From the NCBI RefSeq assembly GCF_001281025.1, contig NZ_CP012646.1:1207001-1271000 (forward strand): a DNA stretch of 64,000 bases, written 5' to 3'. The DNA comes from Streptococcus mitis (GTDB lineage Bacteria; Bacillota; Bacilli; Lactobacillales; Streptococcaceae). A program made the translations under genes and the position numbers. Shown piece after piece: positions 1-10,120 of this stretch. How positions within the stretch are numbered: the first letter of the stretch is position 1; each line of letters opens with the position of its first letter. Below the pieces are notes generated by a model. The model ran no database searches, was not told where the DNA came from, and was given only the letters and a program-made list of their open reading frames with translations.

Positions 1-413
1 TTGTTCCAGTGGCCTTTGAAGACCTGTCTAGTCAAATGACCTACAACAAATGTGTGACTGCCTTTGCTCAAGAACCCTTGGATGCAGCCATTCAGAAGAT
101 TTCTCCAGAATTGTTTGACCAATATGAAATCTTTAAATCACGTGAAATGTTGCTAGAGTGGTCACCAAAGAATGTTCATAAAGCAACAGGTTTGGCAAAA
201 CTAATCAGCCATCTAGGAATCGACCAAAGCCAAGTGATGGCCTGTGGTGACGAGGCCAATGATCTTTCTATGATTGAATGGGCAGGGCTTGGAGTTGCCA
301 TGCAAAACGCTGTTCCTGAAGTTAAGGCAGTCGCAAATGTAGTGACGCCAATGACCAATGATGAAGAAGCTGTCGCCTGGGCTATCGAAGAATATGTGCT
401 AAAGGAGAACTAA
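1..413 (+). CDS. Cof-type HAD-superfamily phosphatase (5' end outside window)
   Basis: The window opens inside this gene; the first complete in-frame codon is at base 3 and about 137 codons are visible. They cover the C-terminal half of the HAD core. A GDEANDLSM loop (HAD motif IV, the Mg-binding aspartates) is followed by a GVAMQNAVPEVK stretch, the usual ending of Cof/YidA-like sugar-phosphate phosphatases (subclass IIB). The lysine of the NVHKATGL segment fits motif III. The substrate cannot be told from sequence. The stop is only 3 bases before the ftsY start, so the two are probably co-transcribed. The N-terminal nucleophile motif lies off the window. Confidence 0.9.
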   Translation, partial: VPVAFEDLSSQMTYNKCVTAFAQEPLDAAIQKISPELFDQYEIFKSREMLLEWSPKNVHKATGLAKLISHLGIDQSQVMACGDEANDLSMIEWAGLGVAMQNAVPEVKAVANVVTPMTNDEEAVAWAIEEYVLKEN

Positions 414-416
414 GAT

Positions 417-1691
417 ATGGGATTATTTGACCGTCTATTCGGAAAAAAAGAAGAACCTAAAATCGAAGAAGTTGTAAAAGAAGCTCTGGAAAATCTTGAT
501 TTGTCTGAAGATACAGAAGCTGAGGAAGTTTCTCAAGAAGATGCAGAAGTTGAAATTGTTGAACAAGCTGAGCTCCAAGAAGATAAAATCCAAGACACAG
601 TTGAAGAAAGTCTGGATTCAGAGCCAGTTGTAGAGATTCCTCAAGAAGAAATAGAAGAATTTGTAAACTCAGAAGAAGTCTCAGAGAAAGAGAATTATGA
701 GTTCCTAGAGACTGTAGAAGAAAATAGTTCTGAAGTGCTTGAACCAGAAACGTCTCAAGTAGAAGAAACTGTTCAGGAAAAATATGATCGTAGTCTTAAG
801 AAAACTCGTACAGGCTTCGGTGCTCGTTTGAATGCCTTCTTTGCCAATTTCCGCTCTGTCGATGAAGAATTCTTCGAGGAACTGGAAGAATTACTGATCA
901 TGAGTGACGTTGGTGTCCAGGTGGCTTCTAATTTAACTGAGGAACTACGCTACGAAGCCAAGCTTGAAAACGCCAAGAAACCTGACGCACTACGCCGTGT
1001 CATCATTGAGAAATTGGTTGAGCTTTATGAAAAGGATGGTAACTACGATGAAAGAATCCACTTCCAAGATGGCTTGACAGTCATGCTCTTTGTTGGGGTT
1101 AATGGTGTTGGGAAAACAACTTCTATCGGAAAACTCGCACACCGCTACAAACAAGCTGGCAAGAAAGTCATGTTGGTTGCGGCAGATACCTTCCGTGCTG
1201 GTGCCGTTGCCCAATTAGCAGAATGGGGACGCCGTGTGGATGTTCCAGTTGTGACTGGACCTGAAAAAGCTGACCCAGCCAGCGTGGTCTTTGATGGAAT
1301 GGAACGTGCCGTGTCTGAAGGTATCGATATTCTCATGATTGATACTGCTGGTCGTCTGCAAAATAAGGATAATCTTATGGCTGAGTTGGAAAAGATTGGT
1401 CGTATTATCAAACGTGTTGTGCCAGAAGCACCCCATGAAACCTTCTTAGCTCTTGATGCATCAACAGGTCAAAATGCCCTGGTGCAGGCCAAAGAATTTT
1501 CAAAAATTACCCCTTTGACAGGAATTGTCTTGACTAAGATTGATGGAACTGCTCGAGGTGGTGTTGTTCTAGCTATTCGAGAAGAGCTCAATATTCCTGT
1601 AAAATTGATTGGTTTTGGTGAAAAAATCGATGATATTGGAGAGTTTAACTCAGAAAACTTTATGAAGGGTCTCTTGGAAGGCTTAATCTAA
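417..1691 (+). CDS. ftsY: Signal recognition particle receptor FtsY
   Basis: FtsY is the membrane-associated GTPase that docks SRP-bound ribosomes at the translocon. The 424-residue protein begins with a short basic/hydrophobic MGLFDRLFGKK, then a very acidic A domain to about residue 120, an N domain, and a G domain. The G motifs are clear: GVNGVGKTT near residue 227, DTFRAGA near 257, DTAGR near 308 and TKID near 372. The long glutamate-rich A domain is usual for the family and variable in length. The gene follows the Cof phosphatase by 3 bases and ends at a strong hairpin shared with convergent zwf. Confidence 0.98.
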   Translation: MGLFDRLFGKKEEPKIEEVVKEALENLDLSEDTEAEEVSQEDAEVEIVEQAELQEDKIQDTVEESLDSEPVVEIPQEEIEEFVNSEEVSEKENYEFLETVEENSSEVLEPETSQVEETVQEKYDRSLKKTRTGFGARLNAFFANFRSVDEEFFEELEELLIMSDVGVQVASNLTEELRYEAKLENAKKPDALRRVIIEKLVELYEKDGNYDERIHFQDGLTVMLFVGVNGVGKTTSIGKLAHRYKQAGKKVMLVAADTFRAGAVAQLAEWGRRVDVPVVTGPEKADPASVVFDGMERAVSEGIDILMIDTAGRLQNKDNLMAELEKIGRIIKRVVPEAPHETFLALDASTGQNALVQAKEFSKITPLTGIVLTKIDGTARGGVVLAIREELNIPVKLIGFGEKIDDIGEFNSENFMKGLLEGLI

Positions 1692-1700
1692 TTAGAAGTA

Positions 1701-1738
1701 AAAATCCTGCAAGGCATAAACTTGCAGGAAATTTTTTT
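1701..1738. terminator. Bidirectional terminator between ftsY and zwf
   Basis: The arms TCCTGCAAG and CTTGCAGGA form a perfect 9-bp stem with a 7-base loop. It is flanked by AAAA on the left and a T-run on the right, so it can end transcription from both convergent genes. The right edge overlaps the zwf stop codon. Confidence 0.9.
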
Positions 1739-3224
1739 ATTCTAAACGACCATCTTGACGATAGGCGATATCTGGTTGCCAAGTCCATTTGGCACCGAAT
1801 TTTTCAAGTAAGTCAAAGCTAGCTTGAGGTCCCATGCTTCCAGCTTTATAGTCATGAAGTGGGGCACCATTTTCAGCCCAGAGTTCTTCGATACGGTCAA
1901 TCAATTTCCACGACGCACCAACTTCATCCCAGTGGCTAAAGTTAGTTGAGTTGTTATTTAGGACATCATAAATCAATTTTTCGTATGGTTCTGGAGAGGC
2001 ACCAGTTGCGGTCGCATCTGTACGGTAATCAAGTGAGTTCGGAGCTAAGTTGAATTCTTCTCCTACTTGCTTCCCATTTAGGCTAAGAGAGAAGCCTTCT
2101 GTTGGTTGGATATAGATGGTCAAAATGTTTGGAGCAAGTGGTTCTCCAAAGATAGAATCCATTTGTTTAAAGACGATGTTGACATGAGTTCCTTTTTCAG
2201 TCAGTCGTTTACCTGTACGGAAGAAGAAAGGAACACCACGGAATCGATCGCTGTCTACAAAGAAGGCACCTGATGCAAAGGTTTCAGTTGTTGATTCTGG
2301 ATTTACATTTGGCTCGCTACGATAAGAGATGTATTTCATGCCATCAATCTTACCAGAGCGGTATTGACCACGGATAAAGTGTTCTTTAAGTTCTTCATCA
2401 GTTGGATGATAGAGGTTTTTAAAGACCTTAATCTTTTCGGCACGAATCTCATCTTTTGTGAAGCTTGCTGGCTTATCCATGGCAAGGAGGGAAAGCAGTT
2501 GTAGAGTGTGGTTCTGTACCATGTCACGGAGGGCACCAGACTCATCATAGTAGCCACCACGTTCTTCTACACCCAAGCGCTCCGCAAAGGTAATTTGAAC
2601 ATTGTCGATAAAGTCCTTGTTCCAAACGTTTTCAAAAATCAAGTTTGCAAAGCGAACTGCAAAGATACTTTGGATCATTTCCTTACCAAGATAATGGTCG
2701 ATACGGAAAATTTGTTCTTCGTCAAATGTTGCTAGGAGCTCGTCATTCAACTTGCTTGCAGTTGCGTAATCTGTACCAAATGGTTTTTCAACGATTAAAC
2801 GTTCAAAACCTTTACCATCCACAATGTTTTCAGACTTGAGGTGTTTTGCGATAGTTCCAAAGAACTGAGGTGCCATAGACAAGAAGAAGAGCTTGTTGTG
2901 TTCAGCTTGGTACTTGTCATTTAGTTCAGCCTGCAATTGACGCAAAGCAATGTAGTGTTCCGTATCATTGACATCATGACTTTGATAGTAGAAGTGGCTA
3001 GCGAACTCTTGAGCCTGTTCGGTACTATCTGCCAAATCAAGGATCGATTCGACTACAACAGATTCAAAATATTCCTTGCTCCAAGGACGACGAGCAGTTC
3101 CAATGACTGCAAAGTGCTCGGAAAGATTGCCGGATTTATATAGTCTAAAAAGGGAAGGGTAGAGCTTGCGTTTAGCCAGGTCTCCACTCGCACCGAAAAT
3201 TGTAACAATAACCTTAGATGACAT
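1737..3224 (-). CDS. zwf: Glucose-6-phosphate 1-dehydrogenase
   Basis: Zwf oxidises glucose-6-phosphate to 6-phosphogluconolactone with NADP+, the entry to the oxidative pentose phosphate pathway in the cytosol. The 495-residue protein has the N-terminal dinucleotide-binding GASGDLAKRKL (from residue 11), EKPFG at 146-150 and the substrate/catalytic RIDHYLGKE at 174-182. Length is standard. The start is supported by AGGT upstream of the ATG. It follows glnPQ on the same strand, but a terminator and its own promoter lie between, so it is probably an independent unit. Confidence 0.98.
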   Translation of the reverse strand: MSSKVIVTIFGASGDLAKRKLYPSLFRLYKSGNLSEHFAVIGTARRPWSKEYFESVVVESILDLADSTEQAQEFASHFYYQSHDVNDTEHYIALRQLQAELNDKYQAEHNKLFFLSMAPQFFGTIAKHLKSENIVDGKGFERLIVEKPFGTDYATASKLNDELLATFDEEQIFRIDHYLGKEMIQSIFAVRFANLIFENVWNKDFIDNVQITFAERLGVEERGGYYDESGALRDMVQNHTLQLLSLLAMDKPASFTKDEIRAEKIKVFKNLYHPTDEELKEHFIRGQYRSGKIDGMKYISYRSEPNVNPESTTETFASGAFFVDSDRFRGVPFFFRTGKRLTEKGTHVNIVFKQMDSIFGEPLAPNILTIYIQPTEGFSLSLNGKQVGEEFNLAPNSLDYRTDATATGASPEPYEKLIYDVLNNNSTNFSHWDEVGASWKLIDRIEELWAENGAPLHDYKAGSMGPQASFDLLEKFGAKWTWQPDIAYRQDGRLE

Positions 3225-3293
3225 CTAGCTACCTAATTTCTATTTTTATTCCTAGTCTTGCTAGGTATGAGGAAATCTCATTTCATAAACTTA

Positions 3294-3321
3294 ATTCTAA
3301 CATAATTTTGCGAAAAATCAA
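3294..3321 (-). promoter_or_regulatory. zwf promoter
   Basis: Read leftward: -35 TTGATT (3316-3321), a 16-base spacer, and -10 TAGAAT (3294-3299) preceded by TGT, an extended -10. It leaves a leader of about 65 bases that contains a small CCTAG...CTAGG hairpin at 3251-3265. Confidence 0.65.
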
Positions 3322-3340
3322 AAAATCCAATACGAGATAG

Positions 3341-3370
3341 AAAAAAACTGCAAGGAAATCCTTACAGTTT
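3341..3370 (-). terminator. Terminator after glnQ
   Basis: Arms AAACTGCAAGG and CCTTACAGTTT pair with one mismatch around an AAAT loop. On the minus strand the hairpin is followed by a run of seven T. It starts 5 bases after the glnQ stop. Confidence 0.8.
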
Positions 3371-3374
3371 GAGT

Positions 3375-4115
3375 TTAGACGTTTAAGACCTTGTCCAAGA
3401 AATCTTTCAGACGTGGGTGTTGAGGGTTATCAAAGATTTGGTCAGGTGTTCCGTCTTCAAGGAACTCGCCATCTGCAGTAAAGATAACGCGGTTGGCAAC
3501 CTGACGAGCAAATCCCATCTCATGGGTTACGATAATCATGGTCATGCCTTGTTTAGCCAAGTCTTTCATAACGTTTAGTACGTCTCCGACCATTTCAGGG
3601 TCAAGGGCAGAAGTTGGTTCATCAAAGAGCATGATGTCTGGATTCATTGCTAGTCCACGAGCGATGGCCACACGTTGTTTTTGACCACCTGATAGGCTAT
3701 CTGGGTTGGCATTAGCTTTATCTGCTAGTCCAACCTTTTCAAGCAGCTCCATTCCCAATTTCTCAGCTTCTTCCTTAGTCATCAACTTGTGCTCAATAGG
3801 AGCAAAGGTAATGTTGTCCAATACAGACATGTGTGGGAAGAGGTTGAAGTGTTGGAACACCATTCCGATATTTTCACGGACGTGGTCAACATTGGTTGTT
3901 TTTTCAGTTAAGTCATAACCGTTCACAGTGATGTGACCGCTAGTAACTTCTTCTAGAAGATTGAGGCTACGGAGGAAAGTTGACTTACCAGAACCTGAAG
4001 GCCCGATGATACAGACAACATCTCCTTCATAGAATTTAGTCGTAATTCCTTTTAAAACCTCATTTTTTCCATAATACTTATGTAAATCATTTACATCAAT
4101 TTTTAATTTTGCCAT
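3375..4115 (-). CDS. glnQ: Polar amino acid ABC transporter, ATP-binding protein (GlnQ type)
   Basis: This is the ATPase that drives the adjacent GlnP permease, most likely importing glutamine, glutamate or asparagine. In 246 residues it has Walker [10 protein letters not shown] (38-46), a Q-loop around FQHFN (88-92), the LSGGQ signature (141-145), Walker B IMLFDE (161-166) and a TH switch histidine. Its ATG overlaps the glnP stop by one base (TAATG), so translation is probably coupled. The family assignment is sure; the substrate is inferred from the GlnP fusion partner. Confidence 0.93.
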   Translation of the reverse strand: MAKLKIDVNDLHKYYGKNEVLKGITTKFYEGDVVCIIGPSGSGKSTFLRSLNLLEEVTSGHITVNGYDLTEKTTNVDHVRENIGMVFQHFNLFPHMSVLDNITFAPIEHKLMTKEEAEKLGMELLEKVGLADKANANPDSLSGGQKQRVAIARGLAMNPDIMLFDEPTSALDPEMVGDVLNVMKDLAKQGMTMIIVTHEMGFARQVANRVIFTADGEFLEDGTPDQIFDNPQHPRLKDFLDKVLNV

Positions 4116-6280
4116 TAACGAATCCTCTTTTCTAAGCGTTTCGCTAGTCTAGTCAAAAGTGTGATAATTACAAGATAGAAGATAGCAAGGATTGCATACA
4201 TCTTGAAACTTTGGTAGTTACGAGCGATGATTATCTTACCAGTTTGGAAGAGTTCAACCAAACCGATAGCAGATACGATGGTTGTATCTTTAAGTGCGAT
4301 AACGAATTGGTTAACAAAGTTTGGCAACATCAATTTAGTTGCTTGTGGCAAGATAATCTTACGCATGGTTTTTCCATAAGAGATACCCAAGCTTCGGCTG
4401 GCTTCCATTTGGCCAACTGGAACGGCTTGAATACCACCACGAACGATTTCAGCGATATAAGCAGCCGCATTGAGTGAGAGGGCAATGGTACCAGCCACAA
4501 AGTCGTTAATTGGACTTTGTTGGCCTGTGATAGACTCGATGAAGTTTGGAATTCCCCAGAAGATGAAGGCTGCAAGAATCATCAATGGAATACCACGGAT
4601 AACGTCCACGAAAATCTCAGAGATCACACGAAGAGATTTGTATGGGCTAACGCTAAACATACCGAAGATAATCCCGATAACAATGGCAATAGCAAATGAG
4701 ATAAGAGCTAAAGCAAGAGTGATACCAAGCCCGCTAAGGAGTTGTTTGTAGTTATTTTGAAGCAAGCCCCAGATAGTTGTCTCATCAACAGTGCTTGTTG
4801 AAGCGGTTGAAGACTCATTAGCTAGGTATTTATCAAGAATCTTTTGGAATTCTCCGTTTGCTTTAAGGTTTGCAAGTCCGTTGTTGAACATTTCAATCAA
4901 TTCTGGATTTGTTCCTTTTTTAACGGCAAAGGCTGTTTCACCGATTGGAGTTCCAGCGATTGGAGTTTTCAATTTTTGCCCTTGGCTGATAGAATATTTG
5001 AGGACAGGCTCATCATCCATAACGGCATCAATGGCACCAGTGTTTAAACTGTCATACATTGAAGAACCATCAGCGAAGGTTTTGATTTTGTAACCGTATT
5101 TGCTTTGATTTTCTGTTAGGAAGGTTTGAGAAGCAGTTCCGTTTTTAACACCGACTGTCTTCCCTTTCAAATCTTCATAAGAAGCAATGGCACTTGATTC
5201 TTTGACACCAAGGATAGTATTGGCAGTGTAGTATGATTCTGAAAAGTCAAAAGTTGCTTTACGAGCATCTGTGACAGACATACCAGCAATGATACCATCT
5301 GCTTGACCAGCTTGGACAGCGTTAATAGCGGCATCGAAACCAGGGTTGATGATTTCAATTTCAAAACCTTGGTCTTTAGCGATTGCCTTAATCAAGTCCA
5401 TATCAATACCAGTGTATTGGTTGCTTGAATTTTGGAAAACAAAAGGTGCAAAAGAAGAATCGCTGGCAATGATGTATTTAGCTTTAACAGGAATAGCTTT
5501 TAAGCCCGCTAGAGTAGTTGTAGTTGGAACTGCTGAAGATGATGAAGCAGTCCATTTCTTGATGATTTTATCAAGACTACCATCTTTTTTCATTTCAGCC
5601 AAGGCTTGGTTAAATTCAGTGACTAGGTGCTCGTATTTGCTTCCTTTTTTAACACCGAAAGCAAAACTTCCTACAGCTTCACCATCCATTTCAATATGGA
5701 GGTCTTGGCCTTGGTTGATGGCATATTCGATAACAGGTTTATCATCCATCATAGCATCAATGGCACCAGCACTCAAGCTGTTGTTCATCAAATCACCAGT
5801 GTCAAATGTTTTAATAGTAAAACCGTATTTATCCTTGATACTTTCAAGGAAACGTTGAGCGGCTGTTCCGTTTTTAACACCAACAGTTTTTCCTTTTAAT
5901 TGGTCATATTTACTAATCTTGTGTGACTTAGTAGTTGCAATGACAACTTTTGTATCATAGTAAGTATCAGACATGGTGAAAACTTTTTCACGTTCTTTAG
6001 TCTTTGTCATCCCTGCCATGATAGCGTCAGCTTGACCAGCTTGAACCGCATTGACCGCTGCGTCAAATCCAGGATAGGACATCTGAATGTTCCATCCTTT
6101 AATCTCAGCCACTTTGTTGATAATGTCAACATCAATTCCTTTATAAGTTTGATCTGAATCTTTAAACTCAAAAGGTGCATAGGCGGTATCAGAAACAATC
6201 TTAATCGTCTCTGCTTTTGCAATACCTAATGAGAAAATTGGGAATAAAATTAGCAAAAATGCTAGAAATTTTTTCTTCAT
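4115..6280 (-). CDS. glnP: Amino acid ABC transporter: two substrate-binding domains fused to the permease (GlnP type)
   Basis: A 721-residue fusion. A signal peptide (residues 1-23, ending SLGIAKA) is followed by two tandem type-3 substrate-binding domains, roughly 24-250 and 265-490. Each has the paired features [11 protein letters not shown] or [11 protein letters not shown] and VGVKNGTA. A serine-rich linker then leads to the integral membrane domain (about 505-721), which contains the EAA-type loop [22 protein letters not shown]. The layout matches GlnP of lactococci and streptococci, where the two domains differ in amino-acid preference. The order glnP then glnQ on the minus strand is a complete importer: the dimer would carry four binding domains. 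Confidence 0.95.
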   Translation of the reverse strand: MKKKFLAFLLILFPIFSLGIAKAETIKIVSDTAYAPFEFKDSDQTYKGIDVDIINKVAEIKGWNIQMSYPGFDAAVNAVQAGQADAIMAGMTKTKEREKVFTMSDTYYDTKVVIATTKSHKISKYDQLKGKTVGVKNGTAAQRFLESIKDKYGFTIKTFDTGDLMNNSLSAGAIDAMMDDKPVIEYAINQGQDLHIEMDGEAVGSFAFGVKKGSKYEHLVTEFNQALAEMKKDGSLDKIIKKWTASSSSAVPTTTTLAGLKAIPVKAKYIIASDSSFAPFVFQNSSNQYTGIDMDLIKAIAKDQGFEIEIINPGFDAAINAVQAGQADGIIAGMSVTDARKATFDFSESYYTANTILGVKESSAIASYEDLKGKTVGVKNGTASQTFLTENQSKYGYKIKTFADGSSMYDSLNTGAIDAVMDDEPVLKYSISQGQKLKTPIAGTPIGETAFAVKKGTNPELIEMFNNGLANLKANGEFQKILDKYLANESSTASTSTVDETTIWGLLQNNYKQLLSGLGITLALALISFAIAIVIGIIFGMFSVSPYKSLRVISEIFVDVIRGIPLMILAAFIFWGIPNFIESITGQQSPINDFVAGTIALSLNAAAYIAEIVRGGIQAVPVGQMEASRSLGISYGKTMRKIILPQATKLMLPNFVNQFVIALKDTTIVSAIGLVELFQTGKIIIARNYQSFKMYAILAIFYLVIITLLTRLAKRLEKRIR

Positions 6281-6309
6281 TTTTAGTCTCCTTTTCCGAA
6301 TATTTTCCC

Positions 6310-6338
6310 ATTATATCAGAAAAAGTAAAAAAAGGCAA
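6310..6338 (-). promoter_or_regulatory. glnPQ promoter
   Basis: Read leftward: -35 TTGCCT (6333-6338), a 17-base spacer, -10 TATAAT (6310-6315) with an upstream TGA (extended -10). A strong AGGAG precedes the glnP ATG. Confidence 0.8.
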
Positions 6339-6389
6339 ATTTTTATTTTTTCGTGTTAGAAAATATAACATTGTTTTTTCTTTTCTTTC

Positions 6390-6417
6390 TTGAACTGCTA
6401 CCACAAAGTGCTATAAT
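6390..6417 (+). promoter_or_regulatory. Promoter of the CPBP protease gene
   Basis: -35 TTGAAC (6390-6395), 16-base spacer, -10 TATAAT (6412-6417) preceded by TGC. It points at the ATG at 6452 and argues against a start further upstream, which would lie inside the promoter. Confidence 0.75.
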
Positions 6418-6451
6418 AATAGTATATACTAGAAGAAAAGAGGACAGGAAT

Positions 6452-7405
6452 ATGAAGAACAAAAGAATATTTAAAGACTTCCAAGCTTCCAAAATGCGGT
6501 TAAACCTTTACACAAGCCCCTTGTTAGCCTTTGCTTTTGTCTTCATAGGAGAGTTTGTGGCTTATACTCTGTATGGTATTAGTTTGTTAGCTCTCATCGG
6601 ACTTGCTAGAAATTTTGGAGAGGCTGGTCAAAATCTTGCAATCTACTTGCAGACTTTGCATGCGAGCTTGACGGATAAATCAAGTGACTTTCATTTAATT
6701 TTAGAATTGCTGGCCTTTGGTTTCGTTCTCAACACTGTGTTCAGATGGACTAGAAAAGTTGAGAAAAGACCTATTCGAACTTTAGGATTTTATAAAGAAA
6801 ATTTCCTCAGTAATCTTCTTAAGGGATTTGGTTTAGGTCTGGCACTTTTTCTTCTGACCTTGTTAGGTTTAGTAGCATTAGGGCAATATCGTTTTGAGTC
6901 TATTCACTTGAATCCTTATTCGCTTACCTTTGTTGTCTTTACTATCCCTTTTTGGATTTTACAGGGGACAACAGAAGAAGTGGTAGCCCGTGCCTGGCTC
7001 CTTCCTCAATTGGCCTCAAGAACCAATCTAAAACTTGCTGTTCTTATATCTAGCCTATTCTTTACCCTGCTTCATATGGGCAATTCTGGTCTAACACCTC
7101 TATCTCTAATGAATCTCTTCTTATTCGGAGTTGCCATGGCTCTTTACCTTTTCAAAACTGATACAGTTTGGGGTGTTGCAGGTATTCATGGGGCCTGGAA
7201 TTTTGCTCAGGGAAATCTCTTTGGGATTTTAGTTAGTGGTCAGCCGTCTGGGACATCGCTGATGACCTTTTTACCACAAGGTAATCAAGATTGGCTATCA
7301 GGTGGTTCTTTTGGCATAGAAGGTTCCATTATGACAAGTCTGGTATTGCTAATGCTGATTGTCTATCTCGCCCATCAATTAAAGAAAGAAAATGAAAGGA
7401 TGTGA
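6452..7405 (+). CDS. CPBP-family (CAAX/ABI-like) intramembrane protease
   Basis: An integral membrane protein of 317 residues with about eight hydrophobic segments. The CPBP/Abi signature is visible: EEVVAR at 175-180 (motif 1, EExxxR), LLHMGN with His208 (motif 2) and GIHGAWN with His246 and Asn250 (motif 3). These residues form the glutamate/histidine metalloprotease site of the Rce1/CAAX family. In lactic acid bacteria such proteins are often tied to bacteriocin self-immunity, but no bacteriocin gene is next to this one, so the role is unknown. The start at 6452 is chosen because it follows GAGGACAGG and the promoter; an in-frame start at 6353 lies upstream of that promoter. Confidence 0.85.
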   Translation: MKNKRIFKDFQASKMRLNLYTSPLLAFAFVFIGEFVAYTLYGISLLALIGLARNFGEAGQNLAIYLQTLHASLTDKSSDFHLILELLAFGFVLNTVFRWTRKVEKRPIRTLGFYKENFLSNLLKGFGLGLALFLLTLLGLVALGQYRFESIHLNPYSLTFVVFTIPFWILQGTTEEVVARAWLLPQLASRTNLKLAVLISSLFFTLLHMGNSGLTPLSLMNLFLFGVAMALYLFKTDTVWGVAGIHGAWNFAQGNLFGILVSGQPSGTSLMTFLPQGNQDWLSGGSFGIEGSIMTSLVLLMLIVYLAHQLKKENERM

Positions 7406-7447
7406 CTTCGGTCTGTCCTTTTCTTCGTGAAAATTCTATAAGTATGC

Positions 7448-7453
7448 TAAAAT
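7448..7453 (+). promoter_or_regulatory. Probable uvrB promoter (-10 TAAAAT, extended)
   Basis: TAAAAT preceded by TGC, an extended -10 element. The -35 is weak (TTCGTG at 7424-7429, 18-base spacing). It lies 34 bases before the uvrB ATG, which has AAAGAGG ahead of it. Confidence 0.5.
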
Positions 7454-7481
7454 AGGAATAGCACATGGAAAGAGGATTCTT

Positions 7482-9470
7482 ATGATCAATCGCATTAAAG
7501 ATAATCAATTTAAACTAGTATCAAAATATCAACCATCAGGAGATCAACCCCAAGCTATCGAGCAGTTGGTAGATAATATCGAGGGTGGAGAAAAAGCTCA
7601 GATTCTGATGGGGGCGACCGGAACAGGGAAGACCTATACCATGAGTCAGGTCATTTCCAAAGTCAATAAACCTACTCTGGTCATTGCTCACAATAAGACG
7701 CTTGCTGGTCAGCTCTATGGGGAGTTTAAGGAATTTTTCCCTGAAAATGCAGTTGAGTACTTTGTGTCTTACTATGATTATTACCAACCTGAGGCCTATG
7801 TCCCTTCTAGCGATACCTATATTGAAAAGGATAGTTCTGTCAACGACGAGATTGACAAGCTCCGTCACTCAGCGACTTCGGCTCTTTTGGAGCGTAATGA
7901 TGTTATTGTCGTGGCCTCAGTCTCTTGTATCTATGGTTTGGGTTCGCCCAAGGAATACGCTGATAGTGTCGTTAGTCTCCGTCCTGGTCTAGAGATTTCT
8001 CGTGATAAACTCTTGAATGACTTGGTCGATATTCAGTTTGAACGTAATGATATTGATTTCCAACGGGGAAGATTTCGTGTGCGTGGGGATGTGGTGGAGA
8101 TTTTCCCAGCTTCCCGTGATGAACACGCTTTTCGAGTAGAATTTTTTGGGGATGAGATTGACCGTATTCGTGAGGTTGAGGCCCTAACTGGACAGGTATT
8201 GGGAGAAGTGGATCATTTGGCGATTTTCCCTGCGACTCACTTTGTGACCAATGACGACCACATGGAAGTTGCTATTGCAAAGATTCAAGCAGAATTAGAA
8301 GAGCAACTAGCTGTCTTTGAGAAGGAAGGCAAACTGCTTGAAGCCCAACGATTGAAACAGCGGACAGAGTATGATATTGAGATGTTGCGTGAGATGGGCT
8401 ATACCAATGGGGTTGAAAATTATTCTCGCCACATGGATGGACGGAGCGAAGGAGAGCCTCCTTATACGCTTCTCGACTTTTTCCCAGATGATTTCTTGAT
8501 TATGATTGATGAGAGCCACATGACTATGGGGCAGATTAAGGGCATGTACAATGGAGACCGCTCTCGTAAGGAAATGCTTGTTAATTATGGTTTCCGTTTG
8601 CCATCAGCTTTGGACAATCGACCTCTCCGTCGGGAGGAGTTTGAGAGTCACGTTCATCAGATTGTTTACGTTTCAGCGACACCTGGTGACTATGAAAATG
8701 AACAGACCGAGACAGTGATTGAGCAAATCATTCGACCAACAGGTCTTTTGGATCCTGAGGTAGAAGTCCGTCCGACTATGGGACAGATTGATGACCTCTT
8801 AGGTGAAATCAATGCCCGTGTTGAAAAGAACGAGCGTACCTTTATTACCACTTTAACCAAGAAAATGGCAGAAGATTTGACCGACTACTTCAAGGAAATG
8901 GGCATCAAGGTCAAGTACATGCACTCGGATATCAAGACCTTGGAGCGGACAGAGATTATCCGTGACCTGCGCTTGGGTGTCTTTGATGTCTTGGTCGGAA
9001 TCAACCTGCTCCGTGAAGGAATTGACGTTCCTGAAGTAAGCCTCGTAGCTATTCTCGATGCTGACAAAGAAGGTTTCCTTCGTAACGAGCGTGGACTTAT
9101 CCAGACCATTGGACGTGCTGCCCGTAACAGCGAAGGCCATGTCATCATGTATGCGGACACGGTTACCCAGTCTATGCAACGTGCTATCGATGAAACGGCC
9201 CGCCGTCGGAAAATCCAGATGGCCTATAATGAAGAACACGGTATTGTGCCTCAGACAATCAAGAAAGAAATCCGTGACCTGATTGCTGTGACCAAGGCAG
9301 TTGCTAAGGAAGAGGACAAAGAAGTCGATATCAATAGCCTCAACAAACAAGAGCGCAAAGAACTCGTCAAGAAACTGGAAAAACAAATGCAAGAAGCCGT
9401 CGAAGTGCTTGACTTTGAACTAGCAGCTCAGATTCGTGATATGATGCTGGAAGTCAAGGCCTTGGATTAG
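7482..9470 (+). CDS. uvrB: UvrABC excision nuclease subunit B
   Basis: UvrB is the damage-verifying helicase-like subunit of nucleotide excision repair; it takes DNA from UvrA and recruits UvrC. The 662-residue protein has Walker A GATGTGKT (44-51), the [10 protein letters not shown] beta-hairpin near residue 95 that is inserted between the DNA strands, a DESH box, helicase motifs including the QTIGRAAR region, and a C-terminal UVR domain ([21 protein letters not shown], about 628-650) that contacts UvrC. Length and motifs are complete. Confidence 0.99.
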   Translation: MINRIKDNQFKLVSKYQPSGDQPQAIEQLVDNIEGGEKAQILMGATGTGKTYTMSQVISKVNKPTLVIAHNKTLAGQLYGEFKEFFPENAVEYFVSYYDYYQPEAYVPSSDTYIEKDSSVNDEIDKLRHSATSALLERNDVIVVASVSCIYGLGSPKEYADSVVSLRPGLEISRDKLLNDLVDIQFERNDIDFQRGRFRVRGDVVEIFPASRDEHAFRVEFFGDEIDRIREVEALTGQVLGEVDHLAIFPATHFVTNDDHMEVAIAKIQAELEEQLAVFEKEGKLLEAQRLKQRTEYDIEMLREMGYTNGVENYSRHMDGRSEGEPPYTLLDFFPDDFLIMIDESHMTMGQIKGMYNGDRSRKEMLVNYGFRLPSALDNRPLRREEFESHVHQIVYVSATPGDYENEQTETVIEQIIRPTGLLDPEVEVRPTMGQIDDLLGEINARVEKNERTFITTLTKKMAEDLTDYFKEMGIKVKYMHSDIKTLERTEIIRDLRLGVFDVLVGINLLREGIDVPEVSLVAILDADKEGFLRNERGLIQTIGRAARNSEGHVIMYADTVTQSMQRAIDETARRRKIQMAYNEEHGIVPQTIKKEIRDLIAVTKAVAKEEDKEVDINSLNKQERKELVKKLEKQMQEAVEVLDFELAAQIRDMMLEVKALD

Positions 9471-9479
9471 GGGAATTTT

Positions 9480-10106
9480 ATGAATATTTTAGTTATCAAT
9501 GGACATCCTGATAAAGAAAGTTACTGCCAAGCAATTTTTCAAACGATTGTAGAAAGTATAGACTCAAAGAGACATGAACTTGAAGTGATTAATCTTAATG
9601 AGGAAGAGTTTGATCCTGTTTTACGTTATGGTTATCGACAAAGGATGGAGGACGATCTGTTCATTCTACGCTCTCAAGAATTAATCCAGTGGGCAGATCA
9701 TTTAATTTTTGTTTATCCTATTTGGTGGAGTAGTATGCCTAGTCTATTGAAAGGTTGGATTGATCGTGTTTTTACGCCAGGCATTGCATACTCCGCAAAT
9801 AATCGAGGAAGCTTTATTTTGAACTACTTGAGAGGTAAACAGTTCAAAAAGTTACTAAAAGGAAAAACAGCTAGTATCTATGCAACCTCCATGGCACCAA
9901 CTTGGTGGTATAAAGTATTTTCAGGTCCGATTAACATTCCAGACAGTTATGGAATATCAGTATTAAAGAATGCTGTATTGAATCACTGTGGCATAAAAAC
10001 AAAGAGGGTTTCAATCTTGGGAGAGTTAGGCCGTGAAGTAAATACAAGTTCAACAAGACAAAAATTTCTACAAAAAGTAGCAAAGGAAGTCAGGATGTTA
10101 GATTAA
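9480..10106 (+). CDS. Flavodoxin-fold NAD(P)H:quinone oxidoreductase-like protein
   Basis: A 208-residue Flavodoxin_2/NQO1-like protein. The N-terminal ILVINGHPDKESYC phosphate-binding loop, YPIWWSSMPSLLKGWIDRVF near residue 80 and the FTPGIAY segment are characteristic of FMN/FAD-dependent NAD(P)H dehydrogenases such as YwrO/MdaB/KefF relatives. It probably reduces quinones or electrophiles by two electrons; the natural substrate is unknown. It starts 9 bases after uvrB. This gene and the next look more AT-rich than uvrB and the NUDIX gene, which suggests an accessory insertion. Confidence 0.8.
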   Translation: MNILVINGHPDKESYCQAIFQTIVESIDSKRHELEVINLNEEEFDPVLRYGYRQRMEDDLFILRSQELIQWADHLIFVYPIWWSSMPSLLKGWIDRVFTPGIAYSANNRGSFILNYLRGKQFKKLLKGKTASIYATSMAPTWWYKVFSGPINIPDSYGISVLKNAVLNHCGIKTKRVSILGELGREVNTSSTRQKFLQKVAKEVRMLD

Positions 10107-10120
10107 GGAAAAGAAAATAA

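Noticed and set aside
417..780. Acidic repeat-like stretch at the start of ftsY as a separate repeat
   Set aside because: It is the normal acidic A domain of FtsY, with no exact nucleotide repeat unit.
5346..5858. Long open frame opposite glnP (170 codons)
   Set aside because: Fully antisense to a well-supported transporter gene; no recognisable motif or ribosome binding site.
6353..6451. Upstream start for the CPBP protease
   Set aside because: It would place the first codons upstream of and across a good promoter; the ATG at 6452 has a ribosome binding site.
8853..9392. 179-codon frame opposite uvrB
   Set aside because: Antisense shadow of a conserved gene, composition unlike a protein.
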